A program made the position numbers and the translations under genes. This document shows, in pieces, positions 18,662-28,397 of a stretch of 64,000 nucleotides of DNA (positions are counted from its first letter, which is position 1; each line of letters starts with the position of its first letter). The stretch is from Acinetobacter bouvetii (lineage in GTDB: Bacteria; Pseudomonadota; Gammaproteobacteria; Pseudomonadales; Moraxellaceae), in NCBI RefSeq assembly GCF_902753875.1, contig NZ_CADDTS010000027.1, forward strand, positions 1 through 64,000. The letters run 5' to 3'. The notes below the pieces were generated by a model. It saw only the letters and a program-made list of their open reading frames with translations. It ran no database searches and was not told the origin of the DNA.

Positions 18662-19159
18662 CTAATGTTTTTGCTTGATCAATTGATAGTTGAGTTTACT
18701 TTCGATGGGTTGTCCGGTGTGAATATCTCGTGCTTCAACAAAATTTTCACCCACAAAAAATTTACGATTTTCTCCTGCGCTATCTAAAGTAATGATAGAA
18801 GGATGCTCAGCATCAAAACGGAAAGTGCCTTTTACCTTAAATTCATTTGCTTTGCCTTTGCCTAAATATTCTTGGGTGAGCTCATAGGTTTTATCGGCTT
18901 TTAATTCAAGCTCCGTTTCAATGCCTTCACAATCTGCACAGGGAAAAACGCCTTTATATTCTCCGGCCCAATCCAGCGCAGTTTCTGCTGTATCACCGCC
19001 AGTTGTTATCACCATTGTTGAGGATGGTGGCGCTGTGGTGGTGGTCTGCGTCATGGGTTGATCTGGTGCTGTATTACTTTCATGGGTATTTGTCTGGGGT
19101 TTACTGCAAGCTGTAAATATCAGGCTACTTACACACAAGATCAATAATGTATTTTTCAT
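18662..19159 (-). CDS. NlpE-like copper-resistance lipoprotein
   Basis: The 165-residue lipoprotein (start ATG 19159; lipobox 'IFTAC', Cys18) has a Thr/Pro-rich linker (20-55) followed by the NlpE N-terminal domain: 'WAGEYKGVFPCADCEGIETELEL' with the CxxC pair Cys74/Cys77 and then 'TYELTQEYLG'. In E. coli NlpE senses surface contact and copper stress and signals to Cpx; this protein has only the first NlpE domain. It is outer-membrane anchored by inference. An ORF extension to 19258 would precede the signal peptide and is rejected. Confidence 0.82.
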   Translation of the reverse strand: MKNTLLILCVSSLIFTACSKPQTNTHESNTAPDQPMTQTTTTAPPSSTMVITTGGDTAETALDWAGEYKGVFPCADCEGIETELELKADKTYELTQEYLGKGKANEFKVKGTFRFDAEHPSIITLDSAGENRKFFVGENFVEARDIHTGQPIESKLNYQLIKQKH

Positions 19160-19493
19160 GATGTTGCCCTTTTTTATGTAGTAGAGTTTTTGAAAATTAA
19201 ATAAAAATAGGTGGAAATTAAAGGTGAATCCTGTTTTGGTTTTGTGATGATAGAGCAATAATATTTAGGGGTTATTAGTGTCTACATCAGTTTAGGATAT
19301 TTCAATCTTCCAGCTGTGAAAAAATAATAAATTTTAAAATTTGATGGGTTAAAGTGAGTTTAATAAAGTCAGTTTTTTAGATTTTGCTACCTTAATAAAT
19401 TATACATTTATATATTAATTGATTATTTATTGTACGTTTTGCACTTTCATATTTTAGCGACGTTGTTAAAATCTGCGCACTTGATTAGGGGCG
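19160..19493. promoter_or_regulatory. Divergent AT-rich region
   Basis: These 334 bases separate the NlpE-like gene (minus) and the acyltransferase (plus) and should contain both promoters. Apart from A/T runs no palindrome, repeat or small gene is evident. Confidence 0.35.
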
Positions 19494-20090
19494 GTGCTTG
19501 AAGTGTTCGAAAAATTAGCAGAACAAAGTTTGGAAATGATGGGCTGGGAAATTGACAATCATTGGCCACTGGATTTAGATCAATGCGTCATGATTGCTGC
19601 ACCGCACACCAGTAACTGGGATGCCTTGTACGCTCGTTTGGCCCTCAAAGCCCTAGGTGTCAATGTTCGCATTACCATTAAAGACAGCTATATGAAATTC
19701 CCTTTTGGGCCGTTTGTACGTGCGATGGGCGGGATTGGCATTGACCGTACCCCAAAACAAGCAGGTGAACCCCGTCCAAGTATGGTTCAGGTGATGAGTG
19801 ATTTATTTAAAACCCATCCTAAATTGGTGATGTTGGTAACGCCTGAAGCTACGCGTGCTAAACAGGAACAATGGAAAACCGGTTTTTATCATGTAGCTAT
19901 GAATGCCGGTGTTCCGATTGCTTTGGCTTATATGGACTATGCCAAGAAAAAAACCGGGGTAGGAAAAATCGTATATCCTACAGGTGATTATGAAAAAGAC
20001 ATGGCCGAAATTATGGCCTTCTATGCCCAAATCAATGCTAAATTTCCGGAAAATTTTAGCGTGGATACGCGTTATCATCAGGCATCATAA
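19494..20090 (+). CDS. Lysophospholipid acyltransferase family protein (PlsC-like)
   Basis: The 198-residue protein carries the acyltransferase HX4D motif as 'APHTSNWD' (His38, Asp43), then 'GGIGIDRTP' (motif II/III region) and 'LVTPEATRAK' (motif III, EGTR-like but with EATR). It would transfer an acyl chain to a lysophospholipid or similar acceptor at the inner membrane. The start is GTG 19494 or GTG 19503; AGGGG at 19487-19491 fits the second better. It is a short member of the family with no N-terminal membrane helix. A terminator follows. Confidence 0.8.
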   Translation: MLEVFEKLAEQSLEMMGWEIDNHWPLDLDQCVMIAAPHTSNWDALYARLALKALGVNVRITIKDSYMKFPFGPFVRAMGGIGIDRTPKQAGEPRPSMVQVMSDLFKTHPKLVMLVTPEATRAKQEQWKTGFYHVAMNAGVPIALAYMDYAKKKTGVGKIVYPTGDYEKDMAEIMAFYAQINAKFPENFSVDTRYHQAS

Positions 20091-20093
20091 TGC

Positions 20094-20122
20094 AAAAAGA
20101 CAGGATCATTTCTGTCTTTTTA
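20094..20122 (+). terminator. Terminator of the acyltransferase gene
   Basis: AAAAAGACAG-gatcattt-CTGTCTTTTT right after the stop; the T-run on each strand could serve the convergent lipoprotein gene too. Confidence 0.8.
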
Positions 20123-20142
20123 AATTTATAACCGAAAGCGAT

Positions 20143-20472
20143 TTAGTTGTTTTTAGTTGGGTTGATTCCACCTAAATGCTGGCAAGCCTCTTGATAAATT
20201 ACATATTGTTCCTCAATGATATCAGTTAAAGGAACATCAAATAGCTTTTCACCATCTTTATAACTTTGCACATACGATTCAGCTTTTTGACGGCTAGAAG
20301 CCAGGGCTTGTTCATGGTAGGACGTGATTGAACTATGCGCCATTTGTGCTGTTTCAATTTTATTGCATTGAAAGTTGGAAAGTACTTTTTCTGCATGTTT
20401 AATATCACGAGATGTCGTTAGGGAGCAGCCAGAGAGAAGAATTATCCCTGCTAACAAAATCAAGTTTTTCAT
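20143..20472 (-). CDS. Small putative lipoprotein (109 aa)
   Basis: A lipoprotein signal peptide (residues 1-16, 'LAGIILLSGC') is followed by about 93 mostly helical, charged residues with 'QALASSRQKAESYVQSYKDGEKLFDVP'. The mature protein has cysteines in 'NFQCNKI' and 'EACQHLGG'. No family recognised. The gene is alone and convergent with the acyltransferase. Confidence 0.65.
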   Translation of the reverse strand: MKNLILLAGIILLSGCSLTTSRDIKHAEKVLSNFQCNKIETAQMAHSSITSYHEQALASSRQKAESYVQSYKDGEKLFDVPLTDIIEEQYVIYQEACQHLGGINPTKNN

Positions 20473-20659
20473 TTCTAGAAGAATTTATAATGTGGGGGAA
20501 GTTATTGTATAAAGTTTTCTCTATCAGAAATGAATTATACAAAACTGATTGGATATTTTTTGACTGAATGAAATTTATTATGTCTTTTATCAGACTTATT
20601 TCGAAAGATAAGCATCTATCTCTCAATATATGAATTTGCTTTGAGAAAATCCGTCCAGC

Positions 20660-21394
20660 TTAAAGTAGGCTGCTCAAGATTAAAAAACAACCGGAAGCAA
20701 AGAGCAGGCTTAACACGGTATGCTTAAACTGCCGTTCAGAAATTTTGTAGAACAGTTTGGCACCTAAAATGGCAGGGATGCTAACACTAAATAATAAGAT
20801 GGCAATATAGGGTAGTAGGGCTGTTTTTAGCGTACCTTGGAGCAAATAGGCCGCTAGGGTAAACAGCTGAATCGCAAAATTGAAATGCCTTAAAATATAA
20901 CGTTGTTCCTGTTTAGACAGGTTTTTCAGCATGACCCAGGCTGAAGGTAATGAGCCACAAAATCCACCTAAGCCGCCTAATATGCCTCCAAAAAATCCGA
21001 CCAGGCTGTCTGCCAGTTTGCCTGACTGTTGTACTCGTGGGAATTGGGGATTAAAAAACATAATGGGGCACCACAGCACTAAAAACACCCCTAAAACTAC
21101 CTTAAACGTTTCTGGCTGAATAATATGCAGTAGATAGGTGCCTAAAGGCACGCCAATCAATCCAGCAATTAAATAAGGAAGTACCAGTGTTTTATTCAGA
21201 TGTGGCTGTTTTTGTTCATGTGCCAATGAAATGAGATGACTCCACACCGAAGCAAAAACCACTAAGGGAGCCGCGATTTGTGGAGAAAGTACCCACACCC
21301 AGAATGACATGGCGATCAGGGCAAAGGCAAATCCGGTCAGTCCCTGTACAAAACCTGCGACCATTGCACCAAGAATAAATAACAACCAGGTCAT
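20660..21394 (-). CDS. TSUP (TauE/SafE)-family membrane permease
   Basis: About 244 residues from ATG 21394, with seven to eight hydrophobic helices. The first repeat starts 'FILGAMVAGFVQGLTGFAFALIAM' and the second 'DSLVGFFGGILGGLGGFCGSLPSAWVM', the two-fold pattern of the TSUP/sulfite-exporter family. It should move a sulfur-containing or carboxylate anion across the inner membrane; the substrate is unknown. A 31-residue upstream extension to 21487 lacks support. The gene is monocistronic. Confidence 0.85.
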   Translation of the reverse strand: MTWLLFILGAMVAGFVQGLTGFAFALIAMSFWVWVLSPQIAAPLVVFASVWSHLISLAHEQKQPHLNKTLVLPYLIAGLIGVPLGTYLLHIIQPETFKVVLGVFLVLWCPIMFFNPQFPRVQQSGKLADSLVGFFGGILGGLGGFCGSLPSAWVMLKNLSKQEQRYILRHFNFAIQLFTLAAYLLQGTLKTALLPYIAILLFSVSIPAILGAKLFYKISERQFKHTVLSLLFASGCFLILSSLL

Positions 21395-21637
21395 ATCAAT
21401 CTGTATGGATGAAAAGTCAGTAGTATTCAAAAGATAGTATGAAAAGCCAAGCTTATATTTAGCTGTATTTCTGCAAATATAAGTCAAACTTTTGCTAAAA
21501 CAAATTGATGAAGAAGAGCGTATATATTTTTACGATAAATAAAAACTAATAAATGATTACAAGAGCCCAACAATGACTTCGTTTGCTCTACATCAAATCA
21601 TCCAATACTAGGTTCATACAGTAAGGAGGTGATGAAC

Positions 21638-21841
21638 ATGATGAAAAAAGTGATATTACTTTCTGTATTGGCCGTGTCATTAAGTGGTTGTATTTTAGAT
21701 CCATATTATGACGACGATTATCCTCGCCATTCAGACCGAAATGGTCAATATGATCGACATCATGGCGATCGTGACTGGAAGGGGCAACACCGTTATGGGG
21801 ATCATGATCGATACGATCGGGATCGCCGCGACAATCGTTAA
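21638..21841 (+). CDS. Small Asp/Arg/His-rich lipoprotein
   Basis: The 67-residue product begins at ATG 21638, seven bases after AAGGAGGT, the best ribosome-binding site in this region. A lipobox 'LSGC' places the lipidated Cys at residue 18. The mature 49 residues are almost entirely Asp, Arg, His, Tyr and Gly (for example 'RHHGDRDWKGQ', 'RYDRDRRD'), with the rough repeat 'DRxx(R/H)'. No homologue is recalled; the composition suggests metal binding or binding to a polyanion such as LPS or peptidoglycan, which is inference. A terminator lies 50 bases on. Confidence 0.75.
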   Translation: MMKKVILLSVLAVSLSGCILDPYYDDDYPRHSDRNGQYDRHHGDRDWKGQHRYGDHDRYDRDRRDNR

Positions 21842-21887
21842 CCGGGTTTATGTCTACGATGACCTAAAACTGCGGACTACATTTGAC

Positions 21888-21921
21888 AAAAAAGGATTCC
21901 ATCACAGGAATCCTTTTTTTA
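21888..21921 (+). terminator. Terminator of the small lipoprotein gene
   Basis: AAAAAAGGATTCC-atcaca-GGAATCCTTTTTTT, with T-run on both strands, also placed to end rsmD transcription from the other side only if read antisense. Confidence 0.88.
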
Positions 21922-21962
21922 TGGTTCTACTTTTTATGGTTCTACATTAAAATGTATATTAA

Positions 21963-22520
21963 TTAAGTGCCATCTTTTTGATAAAGCCCTGCACGCACGG
22001 TACCAGCTTTGGTCTGTTTGAGCTGTTTCCACGTAGCAGGCAATTTCAGCAGATTTAAATCACGATCGGCTTCTATATAGATAAAGGCTTTATCTTTAAT
22101 TAAAGGATCGGCCAGTTGGGCCAGTTCTTGCCATAAATTCAGGCTATAAGGCGGATCTAAAAACACCAGATCAAACTGTTGTTTTAAGCTTGGCAATACC
22201 TGCTGTGCTGTGGCAACTTTCAATTTGGCATGTTGGTTGGTGACTTTGAGCAATTGCAAATTATCGGTTAAAAATGCCGCTTGAGTGCGATTGGGTTCAA
22301 TCATCACCACTTCTGCGGCACCACGAGATAGCGCTTCAAAACTTAAAGCACCTGAACCGGCACAGAGATCTAAAACCTGCGCATTTTGAATATCCCACAT
22401 CAGCCAGTTAAACAGGGTTTCGCGGACGCGGTCAGGAGTGGGGCGTAAACCTTCTACACTGGCAAAAGGCAATTGGCGGCGTTTCCAGTCACCGCCAATA
22501 ATACGGAGTTGATTTTTCAT
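21963..22520 (-). CDS. rsmD: 16S rRNA (guanine-966 N2)-methyltransferase
   Basis: RsmD methylates G966 of 16S rRNA in the assembled 30S subunit. The 185-residue protein begins with the family's 'LRIIGGDWKRRQLPF' and 'GLRPTPDRVRETLFNWL', then SAM motif I 'VLDLCAGSGALSFEALSRGA' and the catalytic 'FLDPPY'. It follows mrdA with a three-base gap in the same direction and is probably cotranscribed with it. Confidence 0.95.
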   Translation of the reverse strand: MKNQLRIIGGDWKRRQLPFASVEGLRPTPDRVRETLFNWLMWDIQNAQVLDLCAGSGALSFEALSRGAAEVVMIEPNRTQAAFLTDNLQLLKVTNQHAKLKVATAQQVLPSLKQQFDLVFLDPPYSLNLWQELAQLADPLIKDKAFIYIEADRDLNLLKLPATWKQLKQTKAGTVRAGLYQKDGT

Positions 22521-22523
22521 TGG

Positions 22524-24539
22524 TCAGTCACCTTCTACCGCTTGTGAACTTGCCGCAGCTTGTGCTGTAGCTGAATTGGTCTGAGGCTTGTTTGGATTGG
22601 CATTGTGATCCGTGCTCAGTGGCGCTGTTCCGCTCGGCAATTCACCTGGTTTAATCCCAGCTGTCATTAAACCACCACTGATTTGATGACCCGCCGGACG
22701 GATTGGATTTTTCTTACGGGTCAATAACCAGTAATCAAAAATAGGCCGCGCCAATTGTGCAGCTGAACCACCATGACGACCATTTTCCCAAACAATCGCC
22801 ACAGCAATTTCAGGATTTTCAGCCGGAGCAAAACCGACAAATAAACCATGATCGAGTTGGCGCTCGGTCAACAGTGCCTCGTTATATTTTTTACCCTGCG
22901 CAATACTTTTGACCTGTGCGGTCCCGGTTTTACCGGCAATGTGATACAGCGGTGTACGAATACCACGTCCCGTACCTGTTTCAACGACATCGACCATGGC
23001 ATCACGCATTTTAATCCAGTCTTCAGGTTTGCCATTAAACTGGATTTTACCATCAGGGGCATTATGGGTCTTATACGGTTTGGCACCATGGCTTTCACGT
23101 AAGACGTGTGGGGTAATATGTGAACCCTGATTGGCGGTAATTGCCGTGGCCATGGCCAGTTGTAAAGGTGTTGCAGTAAAAGCACCTTGTCCAATACTGA
23201 CAGAAATGGTTTCACCTTTCAGCCACTTACTTTTTCGGGTACGCATTTTCCAGTCTGGACTTGGATACAAACCGGTACTTTCGCTTGGTAAATCCACCCC
23301 AGTTTTTTCACTAAAGCCAAATTGGCGCATCCAGGCATTCATTTTCTCAATGCCCATACGGTAAGCTAGAATATAGTAGAAGGTATCACAAGACACCACT
23401 TGGGCTTTATGCAAATTCACGGCACCATGACCGGATTTGCGCCAGTCACGGAATTTGTGTGAATCACCGGGTAAAGAGAAATATCCCGGGTCAGAAATAG
23501 CTGTACTCCAATCAATCAGATTGTAGTGCAGACCACCTAAACCAAACATCGGTTTAATGGTGGAACCGGGAGGATAAGCCCCCTGAACAGCGCGGTTATA
23601 GAGTGGCTGATCCAGGTCGTCACGCAGTGCGCTATAGTTGGTGCTGCTAATCCCGGTGACAAATAAATTAGGGTTAAAACTTGGGCTGGAAACCAGCGCT
23701 AAAATTTCACCTGTTTTAGGATTAAGTGCCACAATGGCACCACGACGTCCAGCCAGTTGTTCAGTCGCTGTGACCTGTAAACCATAGTCAATGGAAAGAT
23801 ACAGGTCATTACCGCGTACCGGATCTTTACGACCCAAATTACGTAGCACATTACCGTGAGCATCGGCTTCTACCGATTCATTACCCGGGATGCCGTGTAA
23901 AAGTTCTTCATAGGATTTTTCTACCCCAATTTTCCCAATCAGGTTGGTGCCGGCGTATAAGTCTTTATCAATCGATTTTAATTCTTTGTCATTGATACGG
24001 CCCACATAACCAATCACATGGGCAAACAAGTCTCCATGTGGATAGTAGCGGGTCATTTGCGTTTCTATATTGACCCCGGGAAACTGGAATTTGACTTCAC
24101 TAAATTTGGCGATATCAGTTTCAGTTAAATTCAGTTTCAGAGAAACCCGCTCGGTTTTTTTCGAGGTTTTAATTCGACTGCTAAAACGGTCGATATCTTC
24201 TTGGGTCAAACTCAAAATAGGAGTTAGGCGTTTGACGGTACCATCAATATCTTCAACATCCGCGCGGGACATGGTGGCTGAAAACACTGGATAGTTATCG
24301 GCCAGTAAAATACCATTACGGTCATAAATATAACCGCGTGCAGGTGCTAAAGGCTGTAGCCGAATCCGATTCTGGTCAGAGGCAGTAGAAAATTCGTCAT
24401 AATGTGCGATCTGCAAATAAGCATAACGAACGATAAGTAGCAGCAAAAAGAACAGCACAATGCCGATGGAGATAAAAACCCGATTGCGATAGATGCGCTT
24501 TTCTTGTTGAACATTTTTTAAAGGAAAGTGCTGCTTCAT
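22524..24539 (-). CDS. mrdA: Penicillin-binding protein 2 (peptidoglycan transpeptidase)
   Basis: PBP2 is the elongasome D,D-transpeptidase. The 671-residue protein has a cytoplasmic tail, one membrane helix (about 22-43), a pedestal domain and the transpeptidase domain with SxxK at Ser326-Lys329 (STIK), SxN-type SCD at 383-385 and KTGT at 537-540. The C-terminal 50 residues are Ala/Thr/Ser-rich and variable. No rodA follows; instead rsmD is next in the same direction. Loss of the usual mrdA-mrdB pairing is the only unusual point in context. It is the target of mecillinam-type beta-lactams. Confidence 0.96.
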   Translation of the reverse strand: MKQHFPLKNVQQEKRIYRNRVFISIGIVLFFLLLLIVRYAYLQIAHYDEFSTASDQNRIRLQPLAPARGYIYDRNGILLADNYPVFSATMSRADVEDIDGTVKRLTPILSLTQEDIDRFSSRIKTSKKTERVSLKLNLTETDIAKFSEVKFQFPGVNIETQMTRYYPHGDLFAHVIGYVGRINDKELKSIDKDLYAGTNLIGKIGVEKSYEELLHGIPGNESVEADAHGNVLRNLGRKDPVRGNDLYLSIDYGLQVTATEQLAGRRGAIVALNPKTGEILALVSSPSFNPNLFVTGISSTNYSALRDDLDQPLYNRAVQGAYPPGSTIKPMFGLGGLHYNLIDWSTAISDPGYFSLPGDSHKFRDWRKSGHGAVNLHKAQVVSCDTFYYILAYRMGIEKMNAWMRQFGFSEKTGVDLPSESTGLYPSPDWKMRTRKSKWLKGETISVSIGQGAFTATPLQLAMATAITANQGSHITPHVLRESHGAKPYKTHNAPDGKIQFNGKPEDWIKMRDAMVDVVETGTGRGIRTPLYHIAGKTGTAQVKSIAQGKKYNEALLTERQLDHGLFVGFAPAENPEIAVAIVWENGRHGGSAAQLARPIFDYWLLTRKKNPIRPAGHQISGGLMTAGIKPGELPSGTAPLSTDHNANPNKPQTNSATAQAAASSQAVEGD

Positions 24540-24765
24540 AACGCGATCGACTTACATACAGGGGAGTGGAAAAACCAAGGGCATATTCTAACCCAAGTCA
24601 TGATGTATTGATATTTGTTCGGCAAAACAGTTGGCAGTGTTTCGCTTAAACTTTGACTTTACAGACATTAAAATTATAAAGTGCAGTATATAAGAGTTCT
24701 TATAATTCTGCTAAAGTCAAAATTCAAAAAAAGGACTGTATTAAAAATAAAATTTAGGGAAAACG

Positions 24766-25293
24766 ATGAAAATAATCACAAAAGCGTATCCTTTGTTGGC
24801 TTTTTTTGCGCTGGCAAATGTGGCTCATGCACAAGACAATCCATATTTACCTGAAGCAAAATTGACATCAGATAGTGCAAAAACATGGAATGTAGGGGCA
24901 GGTTTTACTCAAAAATTACTTCATCTGAATGCAGAATGGGTCAATCCCTACGGAATTGCCTATGCAAAAGCTGGGGTATTTTATAATGATGATTATAATG
25001 TCGGGGCTCAGGTTGGGTTTCGTTATCCTTACCATCTCACAGGCACAGACAAAAATGGTTATTATGTTGGGGTTTATGCCGGACATATTGATAGTAAAAG
25101 AGTGGATGATGGGCATAAAGAACGGCTGGGTGCAGGTGTAGATTTGGCCTATGTTTTGCTAAGTAAGGAACGGATTAGTAGCTTTAGTGTGGGGATTGGT
25201 GCCGGTGAAGAGTTAAAAGATCGATCTGGCAATGTGGTCGCTGAAACAGAGCCAAGACTACAATTTTCCTATACGCTCAGTTTCGGGTTATAG
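24766..25293 (+). CDS. Exported, probably outer-membrane beta-barrel protein
   Basis: The 175-residue product has a signal peptide (1-22, cleaved after 'AHA') and a mature part made of alternating-hydrophobic segments with many Tyr, Gly and aromatic girdle residues ('GYYVGVYAGHID', 'LGAGVDLAYVLL', 'SFSVGIGAGEEL'), ending in 'LQFSYTLSFGL'. This suits an eight-stranded outer-membrane barrel but no named family is recognised. It lies alone, divergent from mrdA. Confidence 0.62.
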   Translation: MKIITKAYPLLAFFALANVAHAQDNPYLPEAKLTSDSAKTWNVGAGFTQKLLHLNAEWVNPYGIAYAKAGVFYNDDYNVGAQVGFRYPYHLTGTDKNGYYVGVYAGHIDSKRVDDGHKERLGAGVDLAYVLLSKERISSFSVGIGAGEELKDRSGNVVAETEPRLQFSYTLSFGL

Positions 25294-25356
25294 TGAAAAT
25301 AGTCAAATTTTATAATTTAGTATTTCGTGATTAAAAATTAAATATGGATATTCTGC

Positions 25357-26673
25357 ATGCTTGAGTACGTCAACGAATTGTGGCAAACCTTCTTGAATCG
25401 CCCTGATTTTTGGGCAGTACTGAGCATTATTCCTGTTACGGCTTTCGTCACCTGGGCACATGTGTGGATGGCACTGAAAATGGTGTTTTATCCCCTGACG
25501 TTTTGGGGATTCCATTTGGGACCATTGCCAGTCGGCTGGCAGGGCATTGTGCCACGTAAAGCGGGCCGTATTTCCGGGATTATTACCGATAATACTTTGT
25601 CTAAACTAGGTTCCCTGCGTGAATTTCTCGATGCCATGGATCCTGAGGATATGGCACGTATTATTGGTGAGCAGGTCGGCTTTGAGCTGGAACATTTGAT
25701 TGATGAAATGATGATTGATCGTAATGCCGTGCTCTGGGAAAACTTACCTTATTCGATTAAACGCCGTATTTATTCGCAGGCTCATAAACAATTACCCGGT
25801 ATTTTAAGAGAATTGGTGACTGAGCTGACCATGAACGTCGAGTCACTTGTCGATATGCGCGAAATGGTGGTTCGCCAAATGGAAGGTGACCGCCGTTTAA
25901 TGGTGAACATGTTTCTTAAAGTTGGACGCAAGGAAATCAACTTTATTTGGCATATTAGCGCCCTGATCGGGATGTTTTTTGGCGTATTCCAAATGGTCGT
26001 CTGGTTTGTGGTGCCATGGCACTGGACGGTACCATTTTGGGCATCGGTTTGGGGCTTTTTGACCAACTGGATTGCCATCTGGATGGTGTTTAATCCACTG
26101 GAACCTCATTATGTACGGTACCCACAAGTATTTGAATTAACGAAAGATCGCAAGTTTCCTTGGGTCAAGCCGGTAATTCCGAGAATGGGAACCTATAATA
26201 TTCAGGGCGCATTTATGAAACGTCAGGATGAAGTCTCCGACGTCTTTGCCAGTGTAGTCACCGAAGACCTGATTACGTTAAAATCCATCATGACCGAGAT
26301 GATGTACGGCGGAAAAAAAGATAAAACTCGCCGCATCGTGAAACGGCATATTAATGAAATTATGGAAACACCGATCGTCCGGACTTCTTTACAGCTCTCT
26401 TTAGGGCCAAAAGAGTATGCAAAACTCAAGACGGACTTGATCGATCGCTCGATTGAAATTACGATGGTGCCTGTATGCGACCCTGCTTTCAATGCGAGCC
26501 GTGCACAGAAAATCTATCAGATGTTTAGAGACCGCATCCGAGAGTTGACCCCGAGAGAGTTTCAGAACTTATTACGTCCTGCTTTTCAGGAGGACGAGTG
26601 GATTTTGATCGTTCTGGGTGGTGTAACTGGATTTATAGCGGGTACAATACATTTGTTTGTGGCTTTCTTATAA
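25357..26673 (+). CDS. DUF445-family membrane protein
   Basis: The 438-residue protein has a hydrophobic N-terminal segment (about 17-40), two adjacent central helices (about 203-255) and a C-terminal helix (about 418-437). The central 'WGFLTNWIAIWMVFNPLEPH' matches the DUF445 signature (TNWxAI.M.F.P), and repeated amphipathic stretches flank it. The biochemical role of the family is not established. It sits 80 bases before adk in the same direction; no ribosome-binding site is strong. Confidence 0.75.
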   Translation: MLEYVNELWQTFLNRPDFWAVLSIIPVTAFVTWAHVWMALKMVFYPLTFWGFHLGPLPVGWQGIVPRKAGRISGIITDNTLSKLGSLREFLDAMDPEDMARIIGEQVGFELEHLIDEMMIDRNAVLWENLPYSIKRRIYSQAHKQLPGILRELVTELTMNVESLVDMREMVVRQMEGDRRLMVNMFLKVGRKEINFIWHISALIGMFFGVFQMVVWFVVPWHWTVPFWASVWGFLTNWIAIWMVFNPLEPHYVRYPQVFELTKDRKFPWVKPVIPRMGTYNIQGAFMKRQDEVSDVFASVVTEDLITLKSIMTEMMYGGKKDKTRRIVKRHINEIMETPIVRTSLQLSLGPKEYAKLKTDLIDRSIEITMVPVCDPAFNASRAQKIYQMFRDRIRELTPREFQNLLRPAFQEDEWILIVLGGVTGFIAGTIHLFVAFL

Positions 26674-26743
26674 TTAGATGCTGGATAAATGCTGGATCTT
26701 ATTGATTCACCATAAGCCAAGCATCACATATCTTGTTAAATGA

Positions 26744-27415
<672 letters not shown>

Positions 27416-27449
27416 TTCATTAGCCTGTACAGGCTGAATGTTTTGACAT

Positions 27450-27487
27450 TAAAAGAGTCCTAAGCCATATTAGGGCTCTTTTTTTAT
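27450..27487 (+). terminator. Terminator of adk
   Basis: AAAAGAGTCCTAA-gccata-TTAGGGCTCTTTTTTT, one G-T pair, followed by a T-run. Confidence 0.87.
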
Positions 27488-27513
27488 TTATACATAATTT
27501 TGAGGATCACACT

Positions 27514-27696
27514 TTGCTAAAAATGGGTCTGTTTGCACTGGTCTTGGTGTTTGTTGTGATTATTTTGGCTTTAATGGTTCAGAGCTTCAAGGCTTTACGT
27601 CGTGTAGAAAAGCAGCAGGTGGCGGAAAAGAAAAACAACCCACCTGAACGCCAGCTTCATCCCAAATTACAGCAGAAAAATAAAGATAAAAATTGA
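27514..27696 (+). CDS. Small single-helix membrane protein (60 aa)
   Basis: One hydrophobic helix (about residues 5-24, 'GLFALVLVFVVIILALMV') is followed by a strongly basic, Gln/Asn-rich tail. The start is probably TTG 27514, eight bases after TGAGG; an ATG three codons later is further than ideal from it. It should sit in the inner membrane with the tail in the cytoplasm (positive-inside rule). No family recognised. It is convergent with nth. Confidence 0.6.
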   Translation: MLKMGLFALVLVFVVIILALMVQSFKALRRVEKQQVAEKKNNPPERQLHPKLQQKNKDKN

Positions 27697-27704
27697 GTCT
27701 GGTT

Positions 27705-28397
27705 TTAATTCTCTAGCATTTGGACTGGAATGTTTTTTGCTGCACCAAATTCATACTTATCTGGCCACTGACAGACATCAGACACCACGCATTCATGGCA
27801 TTTAGGCTTACGCGCGATACAGCAGTAACGTCCGTGTAAGATCAGCCAGTGATGGGCATCAACCATAAATTCTTTGGGAATGACCTTAACCAGCCGATGC
27901 TCGACTTCCAAAACATTTTTCCCTACAGCCAAACCGGTACGATTTCCCAGACGGAAGATATGTGTATCTACCGCCATGGTCGGATGACCAAAGGCGGTAT
28001 TGAGCACCACATTTGCTGTTTTACGCCCTACACCTGGTAAAGCTTCCAAGTCTGCACGATTGTTGGGAACGACGCTGTTATGCTTTTCTATCAGCATTTT
28101 ACAAGCTTTAATCACGTTCTCGGCTTTGGCATTATATAGGCCAATGGTTTTGATATATTCTTTTAAACCTTCAACGCCTAAGGCATAAATTGCTTCTGGT
28201 GTATTAGCGACAGGAAACAGTTTATCCGTGGCTTTATTAACACTGACATCGGTGGCTTGAGCAGAAAGGGTCACCGCCACCAAAAGTTCAAAAGGGTTGG
28301 AATAATTCAGTTCCGTTTTTGGGCTGGGTCTTTGTTCACGTAAACGTTCGAAAAAAATCTGAATCTGCTTTTTGGTCATATTTTTCACAGCCATCAT
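27705..28397 (-). CDS. nth: Endonuclease III
   Basis: Nth is a bifunctional DNA glycosylase/AP lyase that removes oxidised pyrimidines. The 230-residue protein has the helix-hairpin-helix '[14 protein letters not shown]' holding the catalytic Lys, the catalytic Asp in '[11 protein letters not shown]', and a C-terminal 4Fe-4S loop with cysteines spaced C-X6-C-X2-C-X5-C ('[11 protein letters not shown]...C'). About 20 residues longer than E. coli Nth, mainly at the C terminus. It overlaps rsxB by four bases (ATGA), so the two are cotranslated. Confidence 0.96.
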   Translation of the reverse strand: MMAVKNMTKKQIQIFFERLREQRPSPKTELNYSNPFELLVAVTLSAQATDVSVNKATDKLFPVANTPEAIYALGVEGLKEYIKTIGLYNAKAENVIKACKMLIEKHNSVVPNNRADLEALPGVGRKTANVVLNTAFGHPTMAVDTHIFRLGNRTGLAVGKNVLEVEHRLVKVIPKEFMVDAHHWLILHGRYCCIARKPKCHECVVSDVCQWPDKYEFGAAKNIPVQMLEN

